NCBI GenBank assembly: GCA_903907075.1
Contig: CAIVMQ010000019.1
Span: 16,540 to 80,539 of the forward strand
DNA: 64,000 nucleotides
Direction of reading: 5' to 3'
DNA from: an uncultured Bacteroidia bacterium
Lineage (GTDB): Bacteria; Bacteroidota; Bacteroidia; Bacteroidales; Prolixibacteraceae
The position numbers and the translations under genes are program-made. This document shows, piece after piece, positions 48,751 to 56,704 of the stretch. The notes beneath the pieces are model-generated. The model was not told where the DNA came from, made no database searches, and saw only the letters and a list, made by a program, of their open reading frames with translations. Every line of letters starts with the position of its first letter. Within the stretch, counting starts at the first letter, position 1.

Positions 48751-49020
48751 TTATCGCTTCGTTATTTTATTCATGGAGATCGTGTTTTGGCGGCTGCATT
48801 TAAATCGATTAATTTCAGGGTTTCTTTTCAATGCATGCTTTTGGCTGATCCGGCTATTTACTCTTTTTCTCCATAAATTAAAACTGCTCCGTTTTAGTTC
48901 TGTCCTCATCAAGACAAGTACATGAGCCTCCGAAAATCCAAATTGTATTTTAATAGCTTCAAATGGTGTTCTGTCTTCCCAGGCCATTTCAATAATTCTA
49001 TCAATATCTCTTTGTTCCAT
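48751..49020 (-). CDS. DUF2805/TIGR03643 family protein
   Basis: An 89-residue protein whose first 45 residues match the DUF2805 (TIGR03643) family: MEQRDIDRIIEMAWEDRTPF then EAIKIQFGFSEAHVLVLMRT. The Trp-rich helix-turn-helix-like core suggests a nucleic-acid or adaptor role. The C-terminal half is basic (RFKCSRQNTISMNKITKR). In other bacteria this family often accompanies photolyase/cryptochrome and an SDR gene. The SDR is present next door, but no photolyase is in the window. Confidence 0.85.
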   Translation of the reverse strand: MEQRDIDRIIEMAWEDRTPFEAIKIQFGFSEAHVLVLMRTELKRSSFNLWRKRVNSRISQKHALKRNPEINRFKCSRQNTISMNKITKR

Positions 49021-49200
49021 CTGGTAAGTAGTAAAAAATAAAGTTCAATTTTATTTAAAGATAACCGATAAGCCCTTCACTATAATAGAGGGCTCTAGGT
49101 TAAGATTCGTTACGAAGAATTGAGTGCTTTCGGACATCCGTATAAAGCTCCTTCAGATTAAATAATTTATTTTGCCTATTATTTTACCTGCTATTAATTT

Positions 49201-49899
49201 TTATCCTTTAATGGCAGAAATGCCTCCATCTAAATGTACTATTTGACCTGTAATCCAACTGGCTTTTTCAGAAAGTAAAAAGGATGCCATGTAGGCGATG
49301 TCTTGAGCGGTACCAATTCTTTTTAGAGGATGGCGCAGCGCATTGGCTTCTTTTTTTTGTTCGGTGTTTAACAAGGATGCAGCCAAAGGAGTATTTGTTA
49401 GTGATGGTGCAATACAGTTTACTCTTATTTTAGGGGCAAACTCTGCCGCCAAGGCTCTGGTCAGCCCTTCAAGTGCACTTTTAGATGCTGAAACCTGAGA
49501 ATGAAATGGCAAACCGGTTTGCACGGAAACGGTCGAAAATAAAATAATCGACGCATTTTCAGATTTCTTTAATCTTGGTAAGACTAACTGAAGAAGCTTG
49601 AACGCTCCAAGGACTTGCAACTTATAATCTGATTCAAAGTCCGCCGGCTTAATTCTCTCAAATGGCCTAAGGTTAATACTCCCCGGGCAATAAACAAAAC
49701 CGTCCAATGCATCAGGCAAAAAGTCTAATGCAGTAATGTCTTCTAAAACATCCATCTGATGAAAGTCGATGTTTGGATGCTCAAACGTTGGCTTATTTTT
49801 ATTATAAGTGGCAATTACCTGCTTGCCAGATTCGGCAAGTTGTAAAGCCAGATTTTGTCCAATACCACTTGAAGCCCCAATTATTAAATAATGCTGCAT
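49201..49899 (-). CDS. SDR family protein with Val in place of the catalytic Tyr
   Basis: A 232-residue short-chain dehydrogenase-like protein. The cofactor loop IIGASSGIGQNLALQLAESG (residues 6-25) is intact, and the NAG position reads YCPGS. The active-site YxxxK motif is V136-SAS-K140 (HSQVSASKSALEGL), so the tyrosine acid/base is missing while lysine and the Ser block FSTVSVQ remain. The end has the usual TGQIVHLDGGISA. It probably belongs with the DUF2805 gene (photolyase-associated SDR group) and may be a non-classical SDR rather than a dead one. Confidence 0.92.
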   Translation of the reverse strand: MQHYLIIGASSGIGQNLALQLAESGKQVIATYNKNKPTFEHPNIDFHQMDVLEDITALDFLPDALDGFVYCPGSINLRPFERIKPADFESDYKLQVLGAFKLLQLVLPRLKKSENASIILFSTVSVQTGLPFHSQVSASKSALEGLTRALAAEFAPKIRVNCIAPSLTNTPLAASLLNTEQKKEANALRHPLKRIGTAQDIAYMASFLLSEKASWITGQIVHLDGGISAIKG

Positions 49900-50020
49900 A
49901 GTTGTTTCTAAAGTTTAGAACAAGAACAATGGATAACGGAATTAGTTTAAGTGGCACCAGAATTTTTGACCGGTTGTTCTCACGTTGTCTACGGTATAAT
50001 CGCGCTCCTATCCCTATCGG

Positions 50021-50362
50021 TTAGATGGTCAGGGAAATAAAAAATAAATATCCATTTAAAGCCATAAAAATAATTGCTGGTAGGGATACCAAAAGACTGT
50101 CTTTTATTTTCATTCTTACAACTACTCCTAGAAGCATTAAAAGTGCAAGACCCCCTGCAGAAATCAGTAAAATAGGATTGAACTTTATCCCAACTAACAG
50201 TCCTATACCGCCTAGTACTTCCAGAGTTGCGGTAGGAGCTCCAAACTTCTCAAGTCCAAACCGTTTAAATTCCAGTTTCATTTCTGTTGATTTAAAATAG
50301 GAAATTCCATAGCCCAGGAAAGAGAGGCTTGAGAGGAGAATCAAGGCATAACGTAAAATCAT
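50021..50362 (-). CDS. DoxX-like membrane protein (downstream of a pair)
   Basis: A 113-residue four-helix membrane protein, with the start chosen at the ATG that overlaps the stop of the upstream DoxX gene in TAATG; an ATG 42 bases earlier is less likely. Helices are LRYALILLSSLSFLGYGISY, PTATLEVLGGIGLLVGI, ILLISAGGLALLMLLGVVV and SLLVSLPAIIFMALNGYLFF. The KRFGLEKFGAPTATLEVLGG block is the DoxX/DUF417-like conserved segment. Function unknown; some DoxX proteins act in redox or thiosulfate metabolism. Confidence 0.83.
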   Translation of the reverse strand: MILRYALILLSSLSFLGYGISYFKSTEMKLEFKRFGLEKFGAPTATLEVLGGIGLLVGIKFNPILLISAGGLALLMLLGVVVRMKIKDSLLVSLPAIIFMALNGYLFFISLTI

Positions 50363-50709
50363 TAACCCATGAATTTTAAAGATTCTGCCGCAAGGAATAA
50401 GCATAATATGAGTAGCAATAGGGAGGGAAGGTGCTTTTTCCAGGGATTGCCTGTTTTAAAGTGAAAATATTGTGCTGATACCATAAGAAAGGCCATCAGT
50501 AAGGCTGGTATAAGTATTAAATCCGGATACCAAATGCCTGCAACCAGCAATGTTGACAAAGCTATTTTGGTCGATCCTACAAGGCTACGAGTTAAATCAT
50601 TTAAGCCATACTGCTGAAATTCCTTCACGATATTATCAAAACGAAAAATCCAAACATAGGCAATAGAGAGCGCAACTATAAGTTGAGCGGCGATGGTATA
50701 TTTATTCAT
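50362..50709 (-). CDS. DoxX-like membrane protein (upstream of a pair)
   Basis: A 115-residue membrane protein with about four helices: IAAQLIVALSIAYVWIFRF, LVGSTKIALSTLLVAGIWYP, LILIPALLMAFLMVSAQYFH and HLPSLLLLILCLFLAAESL. The FDNIVKEFQQYGLNDLTRSLV loop between helices 1 and 2 matches the partner gene (KLEFKRFGLEKFGAP), so the two are a duplicated pair. The stop codon overlaps the next start by one base, which implies translational coupling and perhaps a heteromeric complex. Confidence 0.83.
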   Translation of the reverse strand: MNKYTIAAQLIVALSIAYVWIFRFDNIVKEFQQYGLNDLTRSLVGSTKIALSTLLVAGIWYPDLILIPALLMAFLMVSAQYFHFKTGNPWKKHLPSLLLLILCLFLAAESLKFMG

Positions 50710-50907
50710 TTGTGTTGGTTTTAGGTGTATTATCTAATAAACAATTTGCGTGCACAATTAGTTTTGCAAATTAGGTATTGTATCATTTTTTGGTTAAGCA
50801 GATAATTTTTAACTCTTGATTTCTGATTAATAATTTGCGGTTAAACCTGCGGGTGTTCGCAGCAAGGTGATTAAATTGCTGAGCGATCTTTCGGGGTTTT
50901 TAAATTT

Positions 50908-52110
50908 TCAGAAAGCCATCGCTTCAAAGGCTTGCGCATACAACCAATGTCCAAAGTCGTTCGGATGATTAATATTATTTCCTAGTAAGGACGATTGGTC
51001 TTTTCGTTGAAGTACTTTAATCCAGGTTGTATAAACATCAACATAGGCACAATTCGCTTCTAAAGCTGCCTGTTTGGTCGCTTCTGCATATAGTTGCATG
51101 GAATGACTTCCATAATGCCAGTCATTATTTGGAGGGAATGAAGAATAAAGTATTACCTCTGCATTTTTCAGCTCTTTGATCATTCCAACAAGTTTAACAA
51201 GATTTTTTCTAAACTGCTCGGGAGAATTACCACCGATATTGTGATCGTTCATGCCCCATCCAACGAGCACAAGATCAGGAGAAGTTTTTCCGATGTACGT
51301 GTCCCACCATTCAATCCCTTGCTTTGACGAATATCCGGGTATTGAAACATCCTCAATTTTAAAGTTTGCATTTGGGAAAATGCTTTTCAAATAATTTCCA
51401 TAAATTGACTGAAATCTGAATTCTTTAGCCGAGGCCTCGCCACCTGCAGTAATACTATTGCCATACGAAACGATTGAGACAGGTGCACCACTTTCTAACT
51501 TTTTTCGGAAATTAACCAAATATTTTCGTTGATCATTTGGTTTTGCAAGGCGTTCACCATTTTTTGTTATATAGTCTACCCAGACAAAATAGGGGTGATT
51601 AGAGAAGTCAGCGAATTTTGTGTGGTCAAAGTCTTTCTTGCCATAAAGGATGTTCTTCGAATAATCAGGAATAGCTGAGTTTATTGTTCTCTGTATCTCC
51701 CCTTTGTTGTAATCCACGGTGTAATCAACACCTTCGACATAAATTTTACAAGCCAAATTCGAACGCTGATAGGTGCTGCGAACAATTACACTTCTAAAAA
51801 GCAATGAATCGAAGGTTAGTTTTCCTGGATTAGTTGCAGCCAAAACAAGACTCTCCCCTTGGATATCCATGTTTATTCCTCTGGCAGATGGAGTATTGGT
51901 ATTCGTATTTTCTTGATTTGAAATAAAGACAGTGCTTACCTTCTGTCCAGTTGGATCTGGCTGGCCAAGCACACTGTTTGTAATTGCCGCCAAACTTAAA
52001 TAACAGATGACTAGTTTAAAGTCGATAGTGAATAAAGATGAATTTAAAAATAGGGTCTTCACTTGCAAGACCTGTTTAATTAAGGCGAACAAACGATTGC
52101 ATTTCCTCAT
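50908..52110 (-). CDS. Exported SGNH/GDSL-type hydrolase
   Basis: A 400-residue protein with an unusually long basic N-terminus before the hydrophobic segment (FKLVICYLSLAAITNSVLG, about residues 32-50), probably an extended signal. An unassigned beta-rich domain (about 55-195) precedes the SGNH hydrolase domain. The catalytic Ser block is IVSYGNSITAGGEASA, Gly and Asn of blocks II/III are in GWGMNDHNIGG, and the Asp-His pair is in NHPNDFGHWLYAQ. Likely an esterase on a carbohydrate or lipid ester outside the cytoplasm. Confidence 0.9.
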   Translation of the reverse strand: MRKCNRLFALIKQVLQVKTLFLNSSLFTIDFKLVICYLSLAAITNSVLGQPDPTGQKVSTVFISNQENTNTNTPSARGINMDIQGESLVLAATNPGKLTFDSLLFRSVIVRSTYQRSNLACKIYVEGVDYTVDYNKGEIQRTINSAIPDYSKNILYGKKDFDHTKFADFSNHPYFVWVDYITKNGERLAKPNDQRKYLVNFRKKLESGAPVSIVSYGNSITAGGEASAKEFRFQSIYGNYLKSIFPNANFKIEDVSIPGYSSKQGIEWWDTYIGKTSPDLVLVGWGMNDHNIGGNSPEQFRKNLVKLVGMIKELKNAEVILYSSFPPNNDWHYGSHSMQLYAEATKQAALEANCAYVDVYTTWIKVLQRKDQSSLLGNNINHPNDFGHWLYAQAFEAMAF

Positions 52111-52134
52111 GTTGTAATTCTTTTTATGCTCTCT

Positions 52135-52400
52135 TTAGTTTCGTATCATTCTCTTTGGTGCTGTTGCGAATTCGTGCTGCATGGCATTTAAACTGGTCTC
52201 ATCAGATGCGAGAACGTGAGTGAGCCCATCTTTCAGGTGCCGTTTTCTTTGATAATTGCTGATCTGCGAACAGCGAGTTTTTCATAAAAAAAACGTCGTT
52301 TGGGAATGGTGAATTTTCTTTTGTCTTCTTCGGTTGACAAACTGCTAATCACAGTTATTCCCCAGCTTTTTTAATGAAAACCCGACTGTCGCAAATGAGC
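52135..52400 (-). mobile_element. Decayed transposase remnant, IS5-like C-terminal region
   Basis: The 470-base gap holds broken reading frames resembling the C-terminus of an IS5-type DDE transposase. One minus-strand frame reads SLSTEEDKRKFTIPKRRFF then YEKLAVRRSAIIKENGT and a stop. A shifted frame continues with DGLTHVLASDETSLNAMQHE and FATA, similar to the family end (ERTNAWLDGFKxLLVRxETS... MHFIAFS). Both stops and a frameshift are present. No terminal repeats were found. The similarity is judged by eye. Confidence 0.42.
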
Positions 52401-52580
52401 TGTCTTGGGCTAGAACCAACTACTTTTATAGGTTACTTCGAAATAATTAACTTGATAATATTTCTATCTAAATGAGCGAATAAACTGCCCTATACTTTTT
52501 GATCCCATTTTATCCGCATCAACAAAAATAATAAGAACGACTAAGTTCGCCTATGAAAAATTGGACATGCCAAGTGGTTG

Positions 52581-53018
52581 TTATTCTACAACAAATTTCC
52601 CTGATTGGAATTGAGAAAGGACATAGATAGAAACAAGACAAAATGCGCCATAGAAAGCTGCATAAAAGCCTGGTAATTCAGGAATTGCAAGAGTATAGAA
52701 TATTCCGAAAAGGTTTATAGCGAACAGCGCTAGAACAATTTTTTTTGCGAAATAATAAGCTGGCTTATTTGAGGCATTGTAAGCTGGAATATTTTTAGGA
52801 TAGGCCAAAATAGCTTGAACAAGAAACAGACCAGCGGTCATCAAGTTGAGTATATTACACGAGTTAAAATATTCTCTTAATTCATTTGTAACAACTAATA
52901 ATCCATAGATAAAAAATCCAAGGAGTATTAATTGGCGGTTCTTTTTAGCACATCCATAAATAGAAATAAATGTAGCGATTATAGCTACGATTGTAATAAT
53001 AATTATAGTTAGATTCAT
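52581..53018 (-). CDS. Small four-helix membrane protein, unknown
   Basis: A 145-residue membrane protein with four or five helices: LTIIIITIVAIIATFISIYG, RQLILLGFFIYGLLVVTN, ILNLMTAGLFLVQAILAYP, VLALFAINLFGIFYTLA and FYAAFYGAFCLVSIYVL. I do not recognise the family. It stands alone with gaps of about 470 bases on each side, like a cassette, in a region of mobile and decayed genes. Confidence 0.7.
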   Translation of the reverse strand: MNLTIIIITIVAIIATFISIYGCAKKNRQLILLGFFIYGLLVVTNELREYFNSCNILNLMTAGLFLVQAILAYPKNIPAYNASNKPAYYFAKKIVLALFAINLFGIFYTLAIPELPGFYAAFYGAFCLVSIYVLSQFQSGKFVVE

Positions 53019-53488
53019 GATTATGTTTTATTAAAATTCCTACTCACTTGGCTTTTCGGATTACTCCCCGTTTTTTAAAGTGGGTTCTGGACTCCACTTT
53101 TTATTTTTTTCTACCACTTTAGGTCTTCATTCTTTTGACTTTTGCAATACTTTTTTACTTATTTAATTGAAATTTCAGGTAAATTATGATCAATTTAACT
53201 TAAAATTCACACCCGTTTTTTATTCGGGCTGTAAAATTTCAATAAAAATAATATAATTATTATCATTACGATCATCGGCCATTAAGCTTAAACTGACCAA
53301 TTAAACGTGTAATCCAATTCCGTTCAAAAGTTATTTGATGTTGAATATACTCTGGCTAACAAAGGTGAATTATTATTTGTCTGACCATTTGTAGAAAGTT
53401 ATCTCAAAAGATATTAAAAATTCAAGAGCTGGAGGTCTCCTTTATTATGCGTCACAACTAGTGCTTTGCCGCGTGTTGGCAATCGTAT
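53019..53488. other. Gene-free 470-base gap with an orphan hairpin
   Basis: No convincing frame in either direction. At 53077-53100 AAAGTGG and CCACTTT pair around a 10-base loop and are followed on the plus strand by TTATTTTTTT, a terminator-like structure although no plus-strand gene precedes it. It may be left over from a lost gene. Confidence 0.35.
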
Positions 53489-54160
53489 TTATTTTACTAA
53501 TTCCAAAGGTAAATCAGTCAACTTAGTAATAATTAGTGTTGGTTCAATTCCCCAAGGGTCAAATATTGAATCTTGAGAACGCTGCACCCAAGCAGAACGC
53601 ATCCCATAGGAGATTGCTCCTAGTACATCAAAAGGATTACTTGAAATTAACCAAGTATCTAATTTTGTTGAATTAGTTTCCGTATTGAAATATTCATAAA
53701 CTAAAGGACTAGGCTTGAAAATCGCTACATCTTCAACACTTATGATTCCATCAAATCGGTCAATGATTTTCGCATTCGTTAAAAGCTTTGATACCGCTTT
53801 CTTACTGCCATTTGAGAAAGCAAATAAGTGATGCCCCGATTCTTTTAAATTTTTCAGTCCGGCCTCAACATCAGGAAAGGTTGGCAAAACTAAATATTCA
53901 TTCATTAGAGCTTCTTTCTGTCTTTTGGTTAAATCAGTCTTAAACATTTTACAGCAGAACTCCAATGAATCTTTGATGCACACAGAAAAATCCGTGTATT
54001 TATTCATTAATCCTCGCCTGAAAGAATACTCTAACTGCTTGTTTCTCCATGTATCCATGAAAAACGTTGCTTCTTCTCCAATCATTTGGTTTAATGTATT
54101 GAATACTCCTGACGTATTTATCAATGTTCCGTATACATCAAAGGCTAAAGTATATTTCAT
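53489..54160 (-). CDS. Haloacid dehalogenase type II family hydrolase
   Basis: A 223-residue HAD-superfamily protein of the L-2-haloacid dehalogenase type. Motif I is LAFDVYGTLINT with the nucleophile Asp8; the cap includes QLEYSFRRGLMNKYTDFSVC. Motif II is LFAFSNGSKKAV, motif III Lys lies in IFKPSPLVYEYF, and motif IV is in WLISSNPFDVLGAISYGMRS (SSNPFDV). These are the blocks of haloacid dehalogenases, which release halide from 2-haloacids, although many homologues are simple phosphatases. It stands alone in an accessory region. Confidence 0.93.
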   Translation of the reverse strand: MKYTLAFDVYGTLINTSGVFNTLNQMIGEEATFFMDTWRNKQLEYSFRRGLMNKYTDFSVCIKDSLEFCCKMFKTDLTKRQKEALMNEYLVLPTFPDVEAGLKNLKESGHHLFAFSNGSKKAVSKLLTNAKIIDRFDGIISVEDVAIFKPSPLVYEYFNTETNSTKLDTWLISSNPFDVLGAISYGMRSAWVQRSQDSIFDPWGIEPTLIITKLTDLPLELVK

Positions 54161-54338
54161 ACAATTCGCTTATTTAAAATTATTGCCAACGGATGAGGGT
54201 ATGTCAAGTATTTGATTGCTTAGTGCGTAGCTGTCAGTTAACACAAACGAATGTGCGTATAATGAAGTTCCAATTATGCTTCCAACCCAGCCATTTGTTA
54301 TTGCCTTTATTGTGCCTAGTGGTTATCTACCACGTCTC

Positions 54339-54845
54339 TCATTTTAATTTAATCCAACGAAGTCTTACCTTCTGTCCTGCAATAATTTCATGTGCTGTCA
54401 AGATTAAAGTATCTTGCTTAAATTCAAAATTCCGTGTTAATGACTTTCCCCAGTTCAGAGGCTCAGTCGCTGAAAGTCGTTTATGTTCAACGGTACTGTC
54501 GGTAAGAGTGTAGTCCGAAAAATAAACAAAGTTTGATTTATAAAACTTTGTCAACCTTACTAATTCGTCATGATTTAAACTGTCAATATTTTTAGTGGTA
54601 TTAAAGTCCTTATACCCTTTGGGTGTTAATTGAACACCCATGTGACCTAGTCCGTCATAAAGGATGTAGCCATTGCTTCCGATTCTTGATGAGTCATTAG
54701 TCCAGGCATTTGTTAAGCTGTCAAAGACTTCAAATTTGTCAAGTCGCCACATGCCATGAAACTTGTCATTAGTCTTTGTCTCATTAGTCCCGCAACTATA
54801 AATTGTTAAGATTAATAGTCCGCATACTGATTTTAAAATATTCAT
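54339..54845 (-). CDS. Lipocalin-like lipoprotein
   Basis: A 168-residue predicted lipoprotein (lipobox IYSC, Cys18). The mature part matches the lipocalin-like pattern: FHGMWRLDKFEVFDSLTNAW, then GYILYDGLGHMGVQLTPKGY, and FVYFSDYTLTDSTVEHKRLS. It ends with beta-strands DTLILTAHEIIAGQKVRLRW. This family is frequent in Bacteroidota and of unknown ligand. It lies next to the inositol-monophosphatase remnant and has the motif AACGGTCAGGGCTAT about 46 bases upstream. Confidence 0.82.
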   Translation of the reverse strand: MNILKSVCGLLILTIYSCGTNETKTNDKFHGMWRLDKFEVFDSLTNAWTNDSSRIGSNGYILYDGLGHMGVQLTPKGYKDFNTTKNIDSLNHDELVRLTKFYKSNFVYFSDYTLTDSTVEHKRLSATEPLNWGKSLTRNFEFKQDTLILTAHEIIAGQKVRLRWIKLK

Positions 54846-54929
54846 TGTCTTAAGTTAGTTAAATTATTGAGTTGGTTCTGAATTACGCACAACGGTCAGG
54901 GCTATGACCAGTAAAGGATTTCGGATGGA

Positions 54930-55121
54930 CAAACCTTTCAGCAAAAGCTATAAGCCGCTAACGATCATTTCTTTTGCCTGTTTATCGACATACGAAACGA
55001 AATTGGCTTAGCCTTTAATTTCGATTGCGTCAAGATTGTATTTTTCGCGTTCTCCGACGATAAAGGCACCGGCTGCTTTGGCCATCGTTTGTAGGTCGGT
55101 GCAGAGTTTTTCTAAATTCAT
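54930..55121 (-). pseudogene. Inositol monophosphatase family gene fragment, N-terminal, with two in-frame stops
   Basis: From the ATG at 55119-55121 the frame reads MNLEKLCTDLQTMAKAAGAF then IVGEREKYNLDAIEIKG, TAA (codon 38), ANFVSYVDKQAKEMIVSGL and TAG. This is the first about 60 residues of a Bacteroidota inositol-monophosphatase-like protein (KG...FVSYVDK...E..IV..L). After the second stop the similarity fades and the catalytic metal-site motifs are absent. The decay is by nonsense changes without frameshift up to that point. Confidence 0.7.
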
Positions 55122-55175
55122 ATTATTTTAATCTAGTTTCTTTAAATTAACCAATGTACATTGATAATTGATTAT

Positions 55176-56057
55176 TTATTTCACCCCTCTGATCAGGCCA
55201 CGTCTTAAATAGGGTGCCTTCATTTTTTTATCGTAATAAAAGAGCATAAACCCATTGGAATGGGATGTTTCGAAGCCATTTTTAGCTAATAAGAGCTTGA
55301 ATTCCTTTTCGTCATCGTTTTTGTGATAGGTGCAGAGCGCTATTTTAAGCGGCATCTGGTCAGCCAGAATTCTTTTGCAACCACTTAGAAGCCGCGATTC
55401 TGCGCCATCCACATCAATTTTTAAAAAGGATATTATTTCTCCTGCAGCAATATAATCATCCAGTGTAGTATTGGTGTTGTTGGTAACGTCACTTACAAAT
55501 TTATTGACAATCACGACCTTATCTTTCCATGGTTCGAATGTGGCGTTCAGGGCTTCAATCCACTCTTTATCGGTCTCGAAAAGTATCAGCTTCGATGCTT
55601 TTTCAACTGCTCCCAGGGCAAAATTACCTTCTGCAACTCCTATATCAACCAACACTTCACCTTCTTCGATCTTAAACTGGTCGTTAAGGTACCGGTGAGG
55701 ACTCTGCGGATCCTGCTCCCGTGTTAACTCATTAAAACTGTGCTGAATTCTTTTTTTACTCCATCGTCTTTTAAAATAGAGCTTTTTACCCTCCAGCATA
55801 ACATAACGCAACCCCTTTTTTGAATCTTTAAAGACTTCAATTGTTTCCGGATTGTATTTATTTTGAAAAGAATAAGGAAATACCGCGATCGGATTTGTTC
55901 TCAGATAATCAAGAACAGTCTTAAGTTCTGTCGAAGGTGCTTCGGGAAGTGCGTCATAATAATTAAGAATGGCAAGCCGGAGTTTTTTGGCAAGTATTCT
56001 TTTTCGGATAAATTTTGGTACAATAATTCTATAAATCTGTGAACTACTTATGCTCAT
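55176..56057 (-). CDS. FkbM family methyltransferase
   Basis: A 293-residue protein, started at the ATG at 56055-56057; a longer TTG start exists. The AdoMet domain of the FkbM type lies at about residues 125-270: EGEVLVDIGVAEGNFALGAV (motif I), KLILFETDKEWIEALNATF (acidic loop), and EIISFLKIDVDGAESRLLSG, the FkbM hallmark KIDVDGxE. The N-terminal part is helical and basic. FkbM enzymes O-methylate polyketides, glycans or similar; the substrate here is unknown. It lies 54 bases from the inositol-monophosphatase fragment, in a cassette-like region. Confidence 0.9.
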   Translation of the reverse strand: MSISSSQIYRIIVPKFIRKRILAKKLRLAILNYYDALPEAPSTELKTVLDYLRTNPIAVFPYSFQNKYNPETIEVFKDSKKGLRYVMLEGKKLYFKRRWSKKRIQHSFNELTREQDPQSPHRYLNDQFKIEEGEVLVDIGVAEGNFALGAVEKASKLILFETDKEWIEALNATFEPWKDKVVIVNKFVSDVTNNTNTTLDDYIAAGEIISFLKIDVDGAESRLLSGCKRILADQMPLKIALCTYHKNDDEKEFKLLLAKNGFETSHSNGFMLFYYDKKMKAPYLRRGLIRGVK

Positions 56058-56417
56058 AACGGGTGAATATTCAGTTTTTTCGATTCGGTAAAGGTATAAA
56101 TTAATCTTATTGAAGTCGGTTGACAAGAAACCCCTGAATTAACTTTGTCTCCTTATACGTTGTATTAAAGTTTTTATTGACAATATATTTTCTTTCAATT
56201 GATTCGGCTTTACAAAAATTATTCAACCCAACCAAACAAATGGGTTTGATCATATTCTTATACTTGCATTCTACGCCTAACGGATGAAGCTATATGCTGT
56301 TGGGGATTGCAGGTTGCTTTCCTGCCGAACTGCACCGCCGTTGTTGCGGACTGCCGACTTCGTTGACCGTATTAAAACCCTAATTGACATATCGTTTTTG
56401 TTAGGGTGCGTTTTCCG
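56058..56417. other. Gene-free 360-base gap
   Basis: Contains no gene I can support. A 68-codon plus-strand frame here is Cys/Leu-rich without family features. At 56279-56297 lies AACGGATGAAGCTATATGC, one of three similar elements found upstream of single genes in this region. Confidence 0.4.
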
Positions 56418-56702
56418 TTATGCCGTAGTGGAATTTATTTGTATTTGCCCACCTATTGCTCTTAATACTTTCATAATTGGCACAAACTAAGGTTTAGATC
56501 CATCCGATAAAGCTTTGTATAAACTTGGTCTACTTAATCCAGTTTCTTGAGCAATTTTTGTTATGCCAATTGATTTTGCAATATGTCCGATTGCTGTAAT
56601 TATATCGGAATCATTTTCTTCTGCAAAAACAGCATTAAGATATTCCGCAATCATTTCGTTACTATCTAAATAGTCTGCTATATCAAATTTTGAAGTTTCC
56701 AT
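56418..56702 (-). pseudogene. HigA-type antitoxin gene with a premature TAG
   Basis: A 94-codon frame (plus TAA at 56418-56420) interrupted at codon 72 by TAG. The first 71 residues include FDIADYLDSNEMIAEYLNAV and the helix-turn-helix GITKIAQETGLSRPSLYKAL then SDGSKP. After the TAG the frame continues FVPIMKVLRAIGGQIQINST, which is the conserved end of this addiction-module antidote family (KPQF..IMKVLKAIGG). CAG to TAG explains the stop. It lies two bases after its toxin gene, in HigBA order. Confidence 0.8.
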
Positions 56703-56704
56703 TT

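Noticed and set aside
49081..49106. AGCCCT/AGGGCT hairpin between the DUF2805 and SDR genes
   Set aside because: Only six pairs with a 12-base loop and no T-tract in either direction; too weak to be called a terminator or operator.
56284..56490. Plus-strand frame of 68 codons between FkbM and the antitoxin remnant
   Set aside because: Overlaps the conserved 3' part of the antitoxin gene and has no recognisable features; it is more likely non-coding.
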